This document shows, piece after piece, positions 12,365 to 22,963 of a stretch of 64,000 nt of DNA (positions within the stretch are counted from its first letter, which is position 1; each line of letters starts with the position of its first letter). Position numbers and translations under genes: made by a program. The notes under the pieces are model-generated. The model did not search any database and had not been told where the DNA came from. It saw nothing but the letters and a program-made list of their open reading frames with translations. The stretch comes from Calonectria ilicicola. Lineage: Eukaryota > Ascomycota > Sordariomycetes > Hypocreales > Nectriaceae. The DNA lies in contig CP085827.1 of the NCBI GenBank assembly GCA_020809705.1, forward strand, positions 3,844,001 through 3,908,000, written 5' to 3'.

Positions 12365-14061
12365 TACGCTGTGTGTGCCAGCAGGGATACAAGCTTCTTC
12401 GTTTACCTTTCTTCTTCTTCTCCCCCCTCCCCTCCCCTCCCCCTCCCTTCTCTCATCCTCCTTGTCACAAAAGCAACTAGATCAACTAGTTGACTACCTA
12501 GTTAAGCACTGCAACTCTAGAATGTATGTATGTATCATCCTTGGGATGCAAGCTACCCATGCACGTCCAGTCATGTTGCTGCAGTGAGTTTCGGTTGTCA
12601 TGCTTCAGATACATGCATGTAACGCTTGTTGCCATGGACTGTCATGCAACGCATAGATAGATACATAGATACATAGATACGCGGGAATTTCGATAAACAA
12701 CGAGGCGCGCGCGCGCGCGTTTGGCGTTGCACAGTTGAGGAGGAGTAGGATGACGATGTTCCCCCCCATGTTTTTTTTTTCTTCTTCCATGTTTTTTCCA
12801 TGTTCCGTTGTCTCCCACAAGCCCACCTAACTCAACCCACCACCGGCCGGGCGACGCTCACCCCCCGCCCCGCAGCTCACTCTCCTGCCAAGCCACCCGC
12901 TCCGCCGTGCCCTGTAAACCTTCCAACGTCATCCCCACGCACGCTGATTACTCATTACACGTAAAACACCCACGAGGCGTCCTTTCGAGAAGGTTTCCGT
13001 TGTGCCTCGCTCAATTTCGATTTCGTATTGGACGCGCATTTCCTCTCCTTGGCTCAGGCCATTGTTGACACAGAAAAAAAGAGAAACAAGAAAAGCCTCG
13101 CCTTGCCTTGCCAGCAGTGTGTCATGTGCTGCTGTATGTGTGCATGTGCGCGCACGTGTGTGTGTGTCTTCCAATTCCGCCTGGAAAATAACCTCGAGCC
13201 AAGCAAGCCCTGGATTCAATCAACGTCATCTCCATCTATCCCGGACGCGGGCACGGAGAGAACAGTGCTTTCCGTCCCGGCCTCCCGTCATTGTCCGGCC
13301 ACTTTGAATTCCCCGCCCAACAATAAAAGAAAGAAGCCCTTGCGAAAATGCATGGCTGGCACAAGGCAAATTTCTCTACCAACGCCGCCTTGGGACAAAT
13401 TACATCAAGTGGAAACAATATAATACTATATCCCTTGGTTTTAGATTGACGAAGTTGCCTGTTTTCTGTAATTAAATATGACGTCCTTTTTTATTATTTT
13501 TTTAATGATTTCATCATGGCATGCAATGACTTCTTCACTCGTCCGCTTGTCCCCGTTACCGCCGCTTCTCTCCACTGCTCGACATTGACCTGTGCGCTAA
13601 ACCCGCCTGGGAAACCACTCTCGAGTTCGCTAACCCACGTTCGTATTCTTCAATTCTCGTAGTTGGCTGGCTTCAAGATCCACAGACTTGTTCAAGTGTC
13701 CAGGGTGAACTTACTAACCTCCATTCGTATTTTTTCTTTCCTGTAGTTGGTCAACATGATGGCTTCAAGATTCACGGCCACCATTCTACGGTTTCTTGAA
13801 CCTCAAAGGAATATTAGCCGATTATTGACTGGGACATTCTATCACCCGTTTCCATGCAATTAATCGGCTTCTAGCCATAACTCCGTTTCTTGTTCCCGAC
13901 TATAGCATCGTGAATGTGTATAAATGACTTCAAGACGAATTTCATGATACTGGATCATCACCAATTCAAAGACTTTTAGTTCCAAACCCACTGTTAAAAA
14001 CAACAGCCTCTTCTCACACAATTATCCACCCATTCCTCCTTAAGCCACTAAACCATCAACC
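10959..14061. other. Gene-free promoter region with microsatellites
   Basis: About 3.1 kb between the divergent lipase and MDR-reductase genes. It holds many simple repeats: GGA/GGT tracts near 11270-11345, (GA)16 at 12331-12362, an ATAC/ATAG tract at 12653-12680, (GC)8 at 12704-12719, and poly-T near 12158 and 12770. Between 13560 and 13800 two similar segments recur (short direct repeats around ttcgtattctt and tggcttcaaga). No coding frame or RNA gene is supported. Confidence 0.55.
12331..12362 (+). repeat. (GA)16 microsatellite
   Basis: Uninterrupted dinucleotide run in non-coding DNA upstream of the MDR-reductase gene. Useful only as a variable marker or possible GAGA-type element. Confidence 0.95.
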
Positions 14062-15198
14062 ATGGCACTCCCAACCACAATGAAGGGTCTTCTTTTTCAC
14101 GAAGACAAATCGATCAAACTTGACACCTCACTGCCATTCCCTGCTGCAGTGCCCGGCTCCGTCACAGTTCGCGTGCTCGCCACCATGGTCAACCCCAACC
14201 TTGTACACATGGTTCGCAGTGCTCCTGGTGCTCACACCTTTACTTATCCTCGTCCCAATATCCCCGGAAGCTTTGTCATGGGCCGCATAGTCTCCTGCGG
14301 CGAGGATGCCACCGTTCTGTCCGAGGGTCAGCTTGTCATGACCGAGTACTTCGTCAGAGCCCGAGACGACCCTTCAGTCCAAATCCTCGGGGGCATGCAT
14401 GATGGCGGCCAACCGGCGACGAGGAAACTTGCCAGTGTGTGGCGTGATAGTTCCTATGCTGAGTACATCCGGTCACCTCTCGAGAATACCTACGCTCTAG
14501 ATGAAAGGCGCCTGTGCGGTCCTGTAAGCGAGGGAGGCCTTGGGTACACCATCAACGATCTTACCCACTTTGCCGCTGCTACCGTGCCCTATGGAGGTTT
14601 TCGTAGCATAAATCTCCAGGCCGGCGAGACTGTCATTGTATCTCCCGCTACTGGTCACTTTTCTGGGGGTGCTATTGCGGCGGCTCTGGCGATTGGAGCC
14701 AGTGTAATTGCTGTGTCGCGATCAGCTCAGGGACTATCTAGGGTCAAGGCTACGTTCCCATCGGTGAGAACCGTCCAGCTCTCGGGCAATGACGAGGAAG
14801 ACACCGAGGCAATCCTAACTGCTTCGGGAACACACCCACCTGATGCCTTCATTGACCTCTCACCCCCAGCGGCCACAGGATTCTCAAGTGTTACAGCGTG
14901 CATGATGGCCGTGAAGATCGCTGGTCGCATCGTATTGATGGGCGGCCGCGGCGATCCCAACATCCCTATTCCTTGGCCATTGCTTTTGATTCGCAACCTT
15001 ACCGTCAAGGGTGGGTTCATGTATGAACGCGAGGACGTCCGCCAACTCATTCGTCTCGTTGAGAACGGTCAGTTTAAGCTGGGCAAGGAAAATGGCTATG
15101 AGATCGCGGGCACATATAAGCTTGAGGAATGGGAACAAGCCGCTGATGCAGCTGTAGAGCACACTACTTTCGGAAAGCTTGTACTTCTTACTCCTTAG
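14062..15198 (+). CDS. Medium-chain dehydrogenase/reductase (MDR), quinone oxidoreductase-like
   Basis: Single exon, 378 residues. GroES-like N-terminal half (about 1-150) followed by a Rossmann NAD(P) domain; the segment LQAGETVIVSPATGHFSGGA near residue 190 replaces the usual glycine-rich loop, and the structural- and catalytic-zinc cysteines of classical alcohol dehydrogenases are not apparent. This fits the zinc-independent oxidoreductases that reduce enones or quinones, common next to secondary-metabolite or detoxification genes. The start codon sits in a good context (accatggc) after a CA-rich leader. Substrate unknown. Downstream it converges on a HET-domain gene. Confidence 0.9.
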   Translation: MALPTTMKGLLFHEDKSIKLDTSLPFPAAVPGSVTVRVLATMVNPNLVHMVRSAPGAHTFTYPRPNIPGSFVMGRIVSCGEDATVLSEGQLVMTEYFVRARDDPSVQILGGMHDGGQPATRKLASVWRDSSYAEYIRSPLENTYALDERRLCGPVSEGGLGYTINDLTHFAAATVPYGGFRSINLQAGETVIVSPATGHFSGGAIAAALAIGASVIAVSRSAQGLSRVKATFPSVRTVQLSGNDEEDTEAILTASGTHPPDAFIDLSPPAATGFSSVTACMMAVKIAGRIVLMGGRGDPNIPIPWPLLLIRNLTVKGGFMYEREDVRQLIRLVENGQFKLGKENGYEIAGTYKLEEWEQAADAAVEHTTFGKLVLLTP

Positions 15199-15450
15199 TT
15201 TGTAGTGTATTACATTATTCGGGACACCCAATTATAATTGATATGTAGTATAAACTGAAATTACAATGCACAACAAAGTTTGGTCATATTTGAATACGGT
15301 ATTATATCTTGTTGAAATATATGTGTTTCCCCCCTATTTTCGTCGCTATGACTCAACCTACAATTATAGATATCTAAAGAAGGCCTAACATAGGGTCTAG
15401 GAATAAAGTAAAACCTTATGAATAGATACGGCGCACAAGTAAAATAAAGC

Positions 15451-17644
15451 TTATGAAAGTCTAAGTTCGCTAAAATGATTAGAAAAATGGAAAAGACTTG
15501 ACTCCGTGTCTTTTCTTTCATTGGCCTTGAGGGTAATTTTGAGTTCGTATAACGAGCGTCCCAGACCATCTCTCCGTCTAACTGAGACAGATAGGTTTAT
15601 CGCTAAAGGGTTATCTTTGAGGATGTCCTCCAAACAATCATTCTCCCAACGTCTCTCGCATGACGATGGAAACAACCCCTTGTCGCCAATACACAGCTTC
15701 GCGAACCGAGTTGTGCTGAGCCACTCACGTTGGCGTACCATGCGCTGCTGTATTTCAACCGGAGGAAGTGCATTTGGCTCTCCGTATAATTGGGAACGCG
15801 CTAAATTCCACTTTGTGTTGTTGAAAAATGATTGCGAGTGAAATATGCGGCACCATGGCTGCTGTTCGGGAGCATGATCGTTTGGACGGTGTGTACCCCA
15901 GATGATGGCTACATCGACTCGGGTACTAAGACCATTCACATCAAATCTAAAATTCAAAAAGTGAAGACCACCAAAAAATCGCTCGTGGACATGATCGCAT
16001 CGTTGGAAGTCCCAGGGAGTCGATATCTGGGCGGCATGCGCCAAATACCTGTTGAGGGGAGGATGGCTACCACCAACATCTACCTCACAAGGAAATTTGT
16101 CATCTTTGTTGATGATGAAATAGAGCGGGCCGAGCGGAGGGCCATTTATATTTCTTGGGTCCATACTGATGGTGATTTTCGGGCTTTGCTGGAGGAGAAT
16201 CCCAACATCTTGTTTATTTGCCTCATCGATCGCGAACTTGACTAATTAAAACTTTGTAAGTCGGCTTCTCAAATGCGAATGTACTTAGCGGTAACCCACC
16301 TATAATATTATTTGGGGCTCCGTCTTCTGCCTTATAGGTATTTTCACTAGAATCTTGAAGTACGCCCTCTCTCGAGAAACATAGGGTGGTAGCAGTAACT
16401 CTCGGGTCTACAGCCACAATAATCTGGTTATAGATTCGACGGTAAAAGTTGGACATGCCCAGGTATTCGAGTATAATAGCAGGTCGAGTTAAATAATCTG
16501 AATCCCAGACCAAGTCAAGAATTCCGAGCCAGAGAGAATTCCCATCCATTGCCCTGTATTGAGGATTTGGTGTTATTACCTTGCAAGGGCAAAGGTAAAT
16601 GTTGACTTTTAGAGAGGTATCTGTCACTTTCATTGGAGCCAAGCTCCCGAGAAAGTCTGCCGAATATTCCTCGCGTTTCAAATTATTAAATACTCGCCGC
16701 CCAACGATAGGTATCGAGGGCCTAAAGTGCTTAACTGCCGGGGCTAAACATCCTAGAGCTCGATCTTGGGGAATCTGGGAAGGATCCATGCGCCATAGAA
16801 AAATCGACTGGTCTTTAGATTGTCTGGTGATAGCATCTTGAAGGCGGGAGAAGGCCCTTTCGCCCTCCCCATAAAGCATGGGCATATTGATGTTGAACAG
16901 ACCCAAGAGGCTATAGGCGGCGTCTTCTTTGCGGGTAGTGATTCTATCAGCTGCCCAAGACATTTTAATGGATATGGCGAAGCTGTCCAAAGTCTGGGGG
17001 AGGTTGTCGGTGCTTTGGCAACTGGTGCACACTCCATCTCGAACGTGGAACGTTGATTGGGCGTCAAGACAAGAGCACCGCGACTCCGAAAACACTTGAC
17101 GTGAAATATCAGTTCGATTGCAGAGGCGTGCGAGTAGCCTTCCATTCCTGGAACCGAACTTGGTCCAGTTGCGATCAAAAAAGTCCACTTTCAACGGCGC
17201 AATCAGTTCTTGAAGAGTCCAGCCTCGGGTGAACCACTGGCAGTCGCAAAATGAGACATCGTTCTCATCTAGAGCTACAGTTCGATAGGCAAGAGGATTG
17301 GCCTGTGCTTGAAAGTCGCTGAGAAAGACATAGCATAAGGATGATTGCTGGTACCATTTGAACATGGAATTGATGGCCTCGGACAGCTCTGCGCTGCTGC
17401 TCTTGTCGATACAACACGTGTCGATCCAAATGTACCTGAATCCATCAATTTTGGCCCGCCCACAGCTCTTCTCGATTTTTGCAAACGCAGGGTCGTTCTT
17501 TAGTTTGTAGAGGTCTTTTTGGATATCATCGAACGTAATCTCGGACTTGGTCCATGTGTGAGAGAGGATGGCGTATGGGGGAATGTCGATTTCTGCACCC
17601 AAGAAGCTTTCAAGCTGAAGGGTGCTCGTGTTGAGTAGTCGCAT
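15451..17644 (-). CDS. HET-domain protein (heterokaryon incompatibility type)
   Basis: Exon 1 begins at 17644 (MRLLNTSTLQL) and carries the HET domain within the first ~180 residues: YAILSHTW, IWIDTCCID, CYVFLSD and RGWTLQEL are all present. HET domains trigger programmed cell death upon non-self recognition in fungal fusion. The first frame ends just below 16223, and a second frame in another phase (16164-15451) reads like the C-terminal part of related HET proteins (PLYFIINKDD, then a hydrophobic HFLNFRFDV segment). They join in phase if 16237-16189 is a 49-bp intron, but its donor (gttcgc) is not canonical. Alternatives are a shorter protein ending near 16223 or a frameshifted allele. With the intron the product is about 715 residues. 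Confidence 0.75.
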
Positions 17645-18682
17645 CCTGGCCTTGGGGATTTTGAATAGTGAATGAGGAAAAACGGGATGAAATCAGGCGA
17701 GTCTCATTCAGTGGGTAGCAAGGAATTTTAAGCCAAGGTCGTATTCCATATCCAGCGTGCTAAGGAAAGCCTGGTCATTTGACTACTGCTGCTTTAACGT
17801 CTCGGTAATAGTGGTGCTGGCTCTAATTTGGTAAAAAGCTCCCATTTTCGAAAAAGAACTAAATTATAAGTAAAATTAATATCAAGCGTTTATGTGAATG
17901 CCTAGTTATTTATCTACTTTTCTTTTTATAATTTATCTTATAATTTCTTCGTCGTTTTTCGTTGACTGTGAAATAGTGGTGCGAAAAGTAGCAAGATATA
18001 ATTTCCTAATCCAGAGAGTGGATTGAACGTCTCGCTGGCCACTGTAGACTGGGCGTGAGGCTGAGCAAGGCATTCTGTTGGATAGTGCCAAACTAGGTAA
18101 GCACGCGGCCTGCGGGAGGCGGCAGAACTGTGACTAAGAAGGCGAGATTGCGAAACGGGACGTGGACAGTCGACTCTAACCAAGTCAGAGCCACAATAGG
18201 AAATGATCTCGAAATTCCAAACTAGGAAGGTAGCCCAGCGGCAGTATTGCAGGTTTGACACGCCGAGGGAACCGCTTACATGTGTGGAGGGGTTGTATTT
18301 GGCAGCATCTACTTTGCTAGTGGAGGTGAAATAGCGCTTCTATGGGCTAAGTTGCTTCACTCGAAATCAAAAAGGAAACATCCGAGGGCCTGTGATGACC
18401 TTATCATGCACTCGCGGCATCATTTCAAATACAAGTAAGCAATCCGCGGCTAATTTCCTCTGATGGTGCTCTCTACAGACCCATGCTGACGGTATCCAAC
18501 CAACCCCACAATGAATCCGATCGCATTCGCAGTGGGTCCAGGATTTGAAGCTCAGTGACAAGAATATGAACAAAAATATCACGCCCTTTTTCCCTTTTCT
18601 TCCTTTTCTTCTCTTGTATTATACTTCTTCTTCTTATTATTGTAGTGTTTGAAAATATTGTTCCCGGCTTGTAGTTTATACA
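17645..18682. other. Divergent promoter region, AT-rich core
   Basis: About 1 kb between the HET gene (minus) and the first MFS gene (plus). An AT-rich patch at about 17860-17950 contains an imperfect 18-base inverted repeat (aaattataagtaaaatta and its near complement about 70 bp away). The last 100 bp before the MFS start are CT-rich. Nothing coding was seen. Confidence 0.5.
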
Positions 18683-20448
18683 ATGTCCTGGCTCACAGAC
18701 GACGAAATGGCCTCCAACCCACCCTCACCATCACCCAGACCAACCATGTCTCTGGCGCAGATTGTAACCGTCATGCTTTCCCTTTGTGCCTGCGTATTTC
18801 TAGGGGCCCTCGAAGTTACAATAGTTTCTACCGTCCTACCCACCATTGCCACTCACTTTGGCTCCGACTCGGGTTACACTTGGGTTGGCACATCCTATGT
18901 ACTCGCTCACGCAGCCAGCACACCAACTTGGGGAAAAATATCGGACATTTGGGGCAGAAAACCAATACTTCTCATTGCAGCCTCCTTTTTCTTCTTAGGT
19001 AGCCTCATTTGTGCCCTTGTTGACAACTTTGATGCCTTTCTCGTGGGGAGAGCCGTCCAAGGTGCGGGTGCTGCTGGCATGCAAACCATGGTCAATATTT
19101 GTATCAGCGACCTATTTTCACAGCGAGATCGAGGCTTGTACTATGGACTTACTTCTATCATATGGGCGGTGGCTTGTGCCGTAGGACCCGTTATCGGCGG
19201 TGCATTTACGGATAATGTGAGCTGGCGATGGTGCTTCTGGATCAATTGTACGTCAGCCCTTCCTTGTTAAACGATGCATCTCTAACTGTTCATCCAGTGC
19301 CTATTACAGCAGTAGTCATTATTCTTCTCATTTTCACATTAAAGCTCCCTCGTCCTCAGACGCCCGTGTGGGAAGGACTGAAAGCCATTGACTGGCTTGG
19401 AAGCCTTCTCATCGTTGGTGGCACTTTGATGCTACTGATCGGACTGTACTTAGGGGGTGTTTACAAGCCATGGGGCTCACCAACGGTCGTTTGTCTGCTG
19501 ATATTCGGCATAATCACCGGTTCTTTATTCGTTTTATACGAACGGAGAATTGCCAAGAACCCCGTGATACCGCCCCGACTATTCAGCTCCTGGTCCTCCG
19601 CTGCGGCATATGCCGTCTGCTTTTTTCATGCGTTCGTCTTCATGGGGGTTGCATACTACCTCCCACTATACTTCCAAGCGGTGCTCTTGAAAGACCCATT
19701 GGAGTCGGGTTTGTACTTTTTGCCTTACATTCTATCCATCACCCTGTCGGCTGCTGCAACGGGAATATACATACAGTTGGCGGGAAAATACACCTGGGCG
19801 ATTCGCATTGGTTTGATCATTATGGTTCTTGGCACTGGTCTCTTGATTGATCTGGGTCTCGACTTAAACTGGCCCAAAGTTATAATTTTCCAAATAATTT
19901 GCGGTATTGGGCCGGGTATGAATTTTGAGGGTCCACTTCTTGCAGTGCAGGCCGTGGTATCCACGGATGACGTTGCCGCCGCGACGACGGTGAATGGGTT
20001 CGTTAGAACCCTTTCCACTGCTATTTCTGTTGTCATCGGGGGTGTCGTCTTCCAAAATGAAATGGACAACCAGCAGCAAGCTCTTATTGATGCATTAGGC
20101 AGCGAGCTGGGAAACCTCTTTGATGGGCCGAGTGCCTCTACACATGTCGATCTTATCAAGAAGTTGCCGGCAGATTCGCAGCGTATGGTTAGAAAGGCGT
20201 TTCTTGAATCTTTGAAGAAAATGTGGATCACGGTGAGTCGAACGTCTTACTCTGCCATCTACAGCGCTGACTCTCTGCAGTACACATCCTTTGCTGGTGT
20301 GTGCGTCGTTCTAGGTTTCTTTGTTGGAGCACATGCCCTGAGCCGGGACCTGGAAACGGCAAACCTTGGCTTGAAAATGGAAAAGGAGATGGACTTGGGT
20401 GAAAATGGGATTTTAGACAGGCCGGCAGCATCTTCAAGCGACACATAA
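18683..20448 (+). CDS. MFS transporter, DHA2-like (14-helix drug:H+ antiporter)
   Basis: Exons 18683-19247, 19298-20232 and 20281-20448 give 555 residues; FWINLPITAVV forms across the first junction. The last intron is 48 bp and lacks a stop, so unspliced transcripts would still read through. Seen: an N-terminal cytosolic tail, then about 14 hydrophobic segments; motif A-like GKISDIWGRKP after helix 2, and GPVIGGAFTDNVSWRWCFWIN, the signature of the 14-spanner efflux family. Such plasma-membrane or vacuolar antiporters export toxins and secondary metabolites. Substrate not deducible. It lies directly upstream of a second, unrelated MFS gene on the same strand. Confidence 0.93.
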
Positions 20449-20793
20449 CAGGAAGCGACAAGAGATGTTGAGCTTGCCATGACTTAACTACAGTGTTGTC
20501 TAAATTAGCGGCCTTAGGTGGGTTAGATCGCTAGAGTAGGGGGACCAGGTTAGTGGTGACCCGCCACAGCCGCTACTGACACTGACACCCGTGCGGGTCA
20601 ATTCTTATCGCCCATTCCCTTCGTCTCAGCTTTTGTTGATAGACAGACTACGCAAAAATACACGCAAACTTTGGTGCCTCTAGCTAGACATCTTTGTATT
20701 TCTTAGAACGGGGTTGCGACTAGTGCATTTCCTTATTCTGCCATTCGCGAGCGTTTCAACATCCTGACCAGCATAGCATGTAAGCATGTGCAT
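20449..20793. other. Spacer between the two MFS genes
   Basis: About 345 bp serving as terminator of one transporter and promoter of the next. No conserved element recognised. Confidence 0.5.
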
Positions 20794-22445
20794 ATGCCTG
20801 ATGCGATGAACGCGAACGCGTCTGAGAGCGGCCATGGCCAGGAATGCGTTGGAGATGTGGAATACAATAGGTTTGAGAACATAGATGAGGATGGAAATAA
20901 CAGTTCGCAGCCGCTTCTTGGCGATGGCCGGTCCTCGTCCAGCCAGCCCCGTCGCACAAGTGCCCATCTTGAAGAACAAGTGTTGAGTAAGATTGATAGA
21001 ACAATCATTCCTCTTCTCTTCGTCACGTACATGTTCAACTTTATGGACAAGGTCATTCTGTCTAGTGCCGTTGTCTTTGGATTGCCGGAGGACACTGTGA
21101 GTTTTAGCATCATCGAGAGTAAGGCGAGACAAAGCAGACTGACGCATTCAAGCACCTCCACGGTCAACAGTATAGCTGGGTTAGCAGCATATTTTACGTC
21201 GGCTACCTACTATGGACATACCCTACCACCATTCTCATTGCCTTGCTTCCTACCGGCAAGTACTTGACCGCAAACACTCTGTTCTGGGGAATGGTGGTGG
21301 CACTTACCGCGGCATGCTACAACTTTGAGGGACTGATGGTGATGCGCTTCTGCCTGGGAGTGGCCGAGGCCACAATTACGCCAGGTTTCATGTACCTTAC
21401 GTCTACTTGGTATACTCGCGATGAGATGCCGACCCGCGTGGGGATCTGGTTCGCCGGTAATGCTGTCGGCGGGTTGATTGCCAGCCTCTTCGCTTTTGGT
21501 GTTGGGCACATCCAAGATGATGCGATCCGTCCCTGGAGATGGATGTACATGCTCCTGGGTACTGCGACCCTTCTCTGGGCATTGCCCATGTACTTATGGC
21601 TCCCCGATACTATTTCAGAGGCCAAGTTTCTCACGCCGGACGAAAGACGAATCGCAGCGAATCGGATAGCCTCCTCGGGCACCGGCTCTACCGAGAACAC
21701 TCGATGGATGTGGCATCAGGTCTATGAGTGCTTCATCGACCCTAAAACATGGCTCATAGTTGGCATAGAGCTTCTGACCCAGATACCAAATGGGGGCGCC
21801 CAAAGTTTCGCAAATATTGTCGTCATATCCTTTGGGTTCACCAGTCTGCAGTCAACGCTCATCAATATCCCATATTCGTTGCTCTCAGCGGCTTTTATTG
21901 CCGGCAGTGGCCGTTTAGCAGGCCGGTTCCGCACGTTGAATTGCGTATTGATCATTGCGGCAATTATTCCTTGCGTCATTGGGAGTGCTCTCATTTACAG
22001 TCGTAGTCACATTCCCCACAGTCTACATCTGGTCGCCTACTTCTTGCTCTCAAGTGGATCCTCTGCCATGCCTCTCAACATGGCCCTTGTGCAGTCCAAT
22101 TACCGAGGCGTCACCAAAAAGATGACAATCACGGCCATGTTATTCTTGGCGTACTGTCTTGGCAACATGCTTGGCCCTCATTTCTTTCGCAAGGCAGAAG
22201 CCCCATTGTACCAGACAGCCTTCAAGGCCATCATGGTTAGTTACAGTTTGGCCATCACGTGCGCTGTAACTTTGAGAGTCTATCTGAAAGGGCTAAATGC
22301 TAAAAGGATACATGAGGAAGGGATAATGGGCAGTGCAGGGTCAGCAGGGTTGGTTGGCCCTGGTGCTAATGATGATGGCAATATTCCTGGCTCAGAGGAA
22401 GACTTGACGGACTGGGAGACATTTGGATTTAGATACCGTTTGTAG
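20794..22445 (+). CDS. MFS transporter, ACS (anion:cation symporter, Dal5-like) family
   Basis: Exons 20794-21096 and 21153-22445, joined at phase 0, give 531 residues. A long acidic, Ser-rich cytosolic N-tail precedes helix 1 (IDRTIIPLLFVTYMFNFMDKV, the characteristic ACS start). GQQYSWVSSIFYVGYLLW is formed just after the junction; later RFCLGVAEATITPGF and the family's typical WYTRDEMPTRVGIWF. These carriers import organic anions such as allantoate, vitamins or carboxylates. The ATG at 20794 is preferred because the upstream in-frame codon is GTG. Substrate unknown; the pairing with an exporter may be coincidental. Confidence 0.92.
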
Positions 22446-22963
22446 AAATATTTGAGGCATATTAGCCAGGTGTGGAAATATAGAGTACCATGCCGATACA
22501 GCCACGGAAGCAGTCCCGCTTTGCCTCATCGAGTCAAAATACAGTCCGAAGCTGCCCCAAATGCCAATGAGTGGGATCGCCCCCACAAGAACTCGGAATA
22601 CTAATGTTATAGGGTTTCCAAGACCATGAAAACCAGAACCCATCAAGTGAGTCAAGAAGGAAAAAGCTCACACCTTTATTCGATACACGGACAGATTAAA
22701 TATAAATACAGGAGCCCCGTGTGAAATGTTCTAGAAGTTGCACGAGTTGGCTCTGTCATACATGGGCTAGTCGCACACCTTCGGAACAACATTCTACCGA
22801 GCCGGCCCATAATTCAATAAGGTGCCAGGCACACACAGAATCCCACCTCATCCATCCATCCTGATTTCTGCCTTAATCACCGACGCCCTTCTTGTCGGAC
22901 GCTTTGCTCTCTGTCCTGTCACATCTGAGCCTTTCAGCGCTGTCACAGCAATCCAGAATCACC
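22446..22963. other. Intergenic, possible membrane-ORF remnant on the minus strand
   Basis: About 520 bp. On the minus strand 22655-22392 there is an open frame with two hydrophobic stretches (NPITLVFRVLVGAIPLIGI and a Trp/Phe-rich tail). It overlaps the end of the MFS gene and lacks a convincing partner exon, so it is left as a note. The 3' part is the promoter of the splicing-factor gene. Confidence 0.35.

Noticed and set aside
12331..12719. Regular repeats considered as a CRISPR-like or regulatory array
   Set aside because: They are simple microsatellites (GA, ATAC, GC) without spacers; CRISPR is not expected in a fungal nucleus.
17860..17950. Short AT-rich inverted repeat as a possible transposon
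   Set aside because: Only about 18 bases with mismatches in very AT-rich DNA; can arise by chance and no target duplication was seen.
22392..22655. Minus-strand frame with two hydrophobic stretches
   Set aside because: Overlaps the end of an intact MFS gene, no partner exon or family recognised; kept only as a note.
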